Position numbers and translations under genes: made by a program. The notes beneath the pieces were generated by a model. The model was not told where the DNA came from. It did no database searches and was given only the letters and a program-made list of their open reading frames with translations. Shown here in pieces: positions 61,799 to 62,424 of a DNA stretch of 62,424 nt. This stretch comes from an uncultured Pelosinus sp. (lineage in GTDB: Bacteria; Bacillota; Negativicutes; Sporomusales; Acetonemataceae): contig UQPB01000018.1 in NCBI GenBank assembly GCA_900542835.1, positions 1 through 62,424 of the forward strand, read 5' to 3'. Position 1 is the first letter of the stretch, and every line of letters begins with the position of its first letter.

Positions 61799-62167
61799 AT
61801 GGCTGAATTAGGGAACCGAATCAGGAAAATCAGGGGCACCCTGACCCAAAAAGAACTCGCTGAAAAGCTTGGCGTTGACAATACGACAATCGCTTCCTGG
61901 GAAGCAGGTCGCCGGGAACCGGATGTAGACAGTTTAATTAAAATCGCAAAGCTGGCAGGGGTCAGTCTGGATTGGCTTACAGCAAGAAACTCATGGGACT
62001 TGGAGACGGAAAAAGAGTTCAATCAGCCTGAGTGGCACGAATTAATTAGCCTGTCAGTAAAACATGCTATCACGCCAGATCTACTAATGCCTGTTGTCCA
62101 ATCTTTCGCAGGTATCAAACAAAGAATGGAAAAACAAGCGTCCAGAGGTAATTTGGATAATCGATGA
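61799..62167 (+). CDS. XRE/CI-like repressor
   Basis: 122 residues. The N-terminal Cro/CI HTH (about 5-62) has TQKELAEKLGVDNTTIASWE and LIKIAKLAGVSLDWL. The C-terminal half is helical, without a LexA-type protease site. It is the only plus-strand gene of the island core and divergent from the leftward replication/integration block, the position of a lysogeny-type repressor. Confidence 0.85.
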   Translation: MAELGNRIRKIRGTLTQKELAEKLGVDNTTIASWEAGRREPDVDSLIKIAKLAGVSLDWLTARNSWDLETEKEFNQPEWHELISLSVKHAITPDLLMPVVQSFAGIKQRMEKQASRGNLDNR

Positions 62168-62205
62168 ATTCACTGATCGCTGCTTATAACTTAAGATATT
62201 TCTAA

Positions 62206-62249
62206 AATCTCTATTTCTTTGGATTTACGCCTAAAGAAAGAGATTTTTT
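62206..62249 (+). terminator. Terminator of the XRE gene
   Basis: AATCTCT and TTTCTTT pair with AAAGAAAGAGATT (62233-62245), with one bulge, then TTTTTT. Confidence 0.85.
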
Positions 62250-62319
62250 ATTTCAATCAAACGCATCTTCCTTGCAGTCCATGATAAGGTACAATAAGTT
62301 TCGCAAATTAGAATACGGT

Positions 62320-62424
62320 AAAAAAAGAGGACAAGTTTGCAGTTCCCCGGTAAAATGAAGTCACCACACACCATTTACCGAAAGGGGAAGAGCAAACATG
62401 TCCAAAGAAATTATACAGTTGAAT
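62320..62424 (+). mobile_element. Probable start of an IS256-type insertion sequence (cut by window edge)
   Basis: ATG at 62398 behind GGGGAA opens MSKEIIQLN, which resembles the first residues of IS256-family transposases. An inverted pair CGGTAAAATG/CATTTACCG (about 62348-62380) precedes it. Only nine codons are visible, so the family call is tentative and the left IS end is not fixed. Confidence 0.4.

Overview
The window looks like a Bacillota chromosome, most likely a spore-forming, strictly anaerobic member of the Negativicutes (Sporomusa-like). The taxonomic call is inference. It rests on Firmicutes-type regulation (a Trp T-box, a tandem glycine riboswitch, a fluoride riboswitch), ferredoxin-linked 2-oxoacid metabolism, a KimA-type potassium importer, a kinase resembling the KinA-type sporulation kinases, and GC-rich coding sequence. 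No rRNA or complete tRNA is present to confirm it.

Positions 1-44,200 are chromosomal backbone. In order: a GGDEF diguanylate cyclase; a flavodoxin behind a Fur box; a leftward operon gcvT-gcvH-gcvPA-gcvPB-lpdA-sdaAB-sdaAA under a tandem glycine riboswitch, which with a serine hydroxymethyltransferase would carry glycine to pyruvate; a korDABC-type 2-oxoacid:ferredoxin oxidoreductase divergent from a LysR regulator; a double CoA-binding protein; a complete trpEGDCFBA operon behind a T-box whose antiterminator/terminator part is duplicated; a two-subunit CoA-transferase; an HD-GYP protein; a KimA-like permease; a probable non-coding RNA; an orphan DNA methyltransferase; fluoride-riboswitch-controlled crcB plus a half-size EamA protein; a NarXL-type two-component system; cynS, an HPP-family membrane protein and a beta-carbonic anhydrase; a sporulation-type histidine kinase; a carbohydrate-type ABC operon ending in a minimal DprA; and an NtrC-type regulator with a binding-protein-like sensor kinase. 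A consensus sigma-54 promoter before the ABC operon and a triple TTCATGAA cluster about 200 bp upstream tie the last two sets together.

At about 44,200 the composition drops to AT-rich and a tRNA 3' end (T-arm, acceptor, CCA) lies next to its own terminator with its 5' half missing. This is the signature of integration into a tRNA. From there to the right edge is a mobile island. It carries a type I restriction-modification operon with a C-protein-like regulator, two different HsdM genes (one with a Panacea-like C-terminal extension), one HsdS and one HsdR. These are followed by a tyrosine integrase, an AlpA/Xis-like protein, a terminase-small-subunit-like HTH protein, a primase/DUF927 helicase with CATTATTA iterons downstream, RadC, two micro-ORFs with strong ribosome binding sites, a membrane-anchored OB-like protein, an EcsC gene with an in-frame stop, and a divergent XRE repressor. 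The last 27 bases begin what looks like an IS256-type transposase. The layout resembles a phage satellite or integrative plasmid carrying a restriction cargo. Its far end, where an intact tRNA is predicted, lies outside the window.
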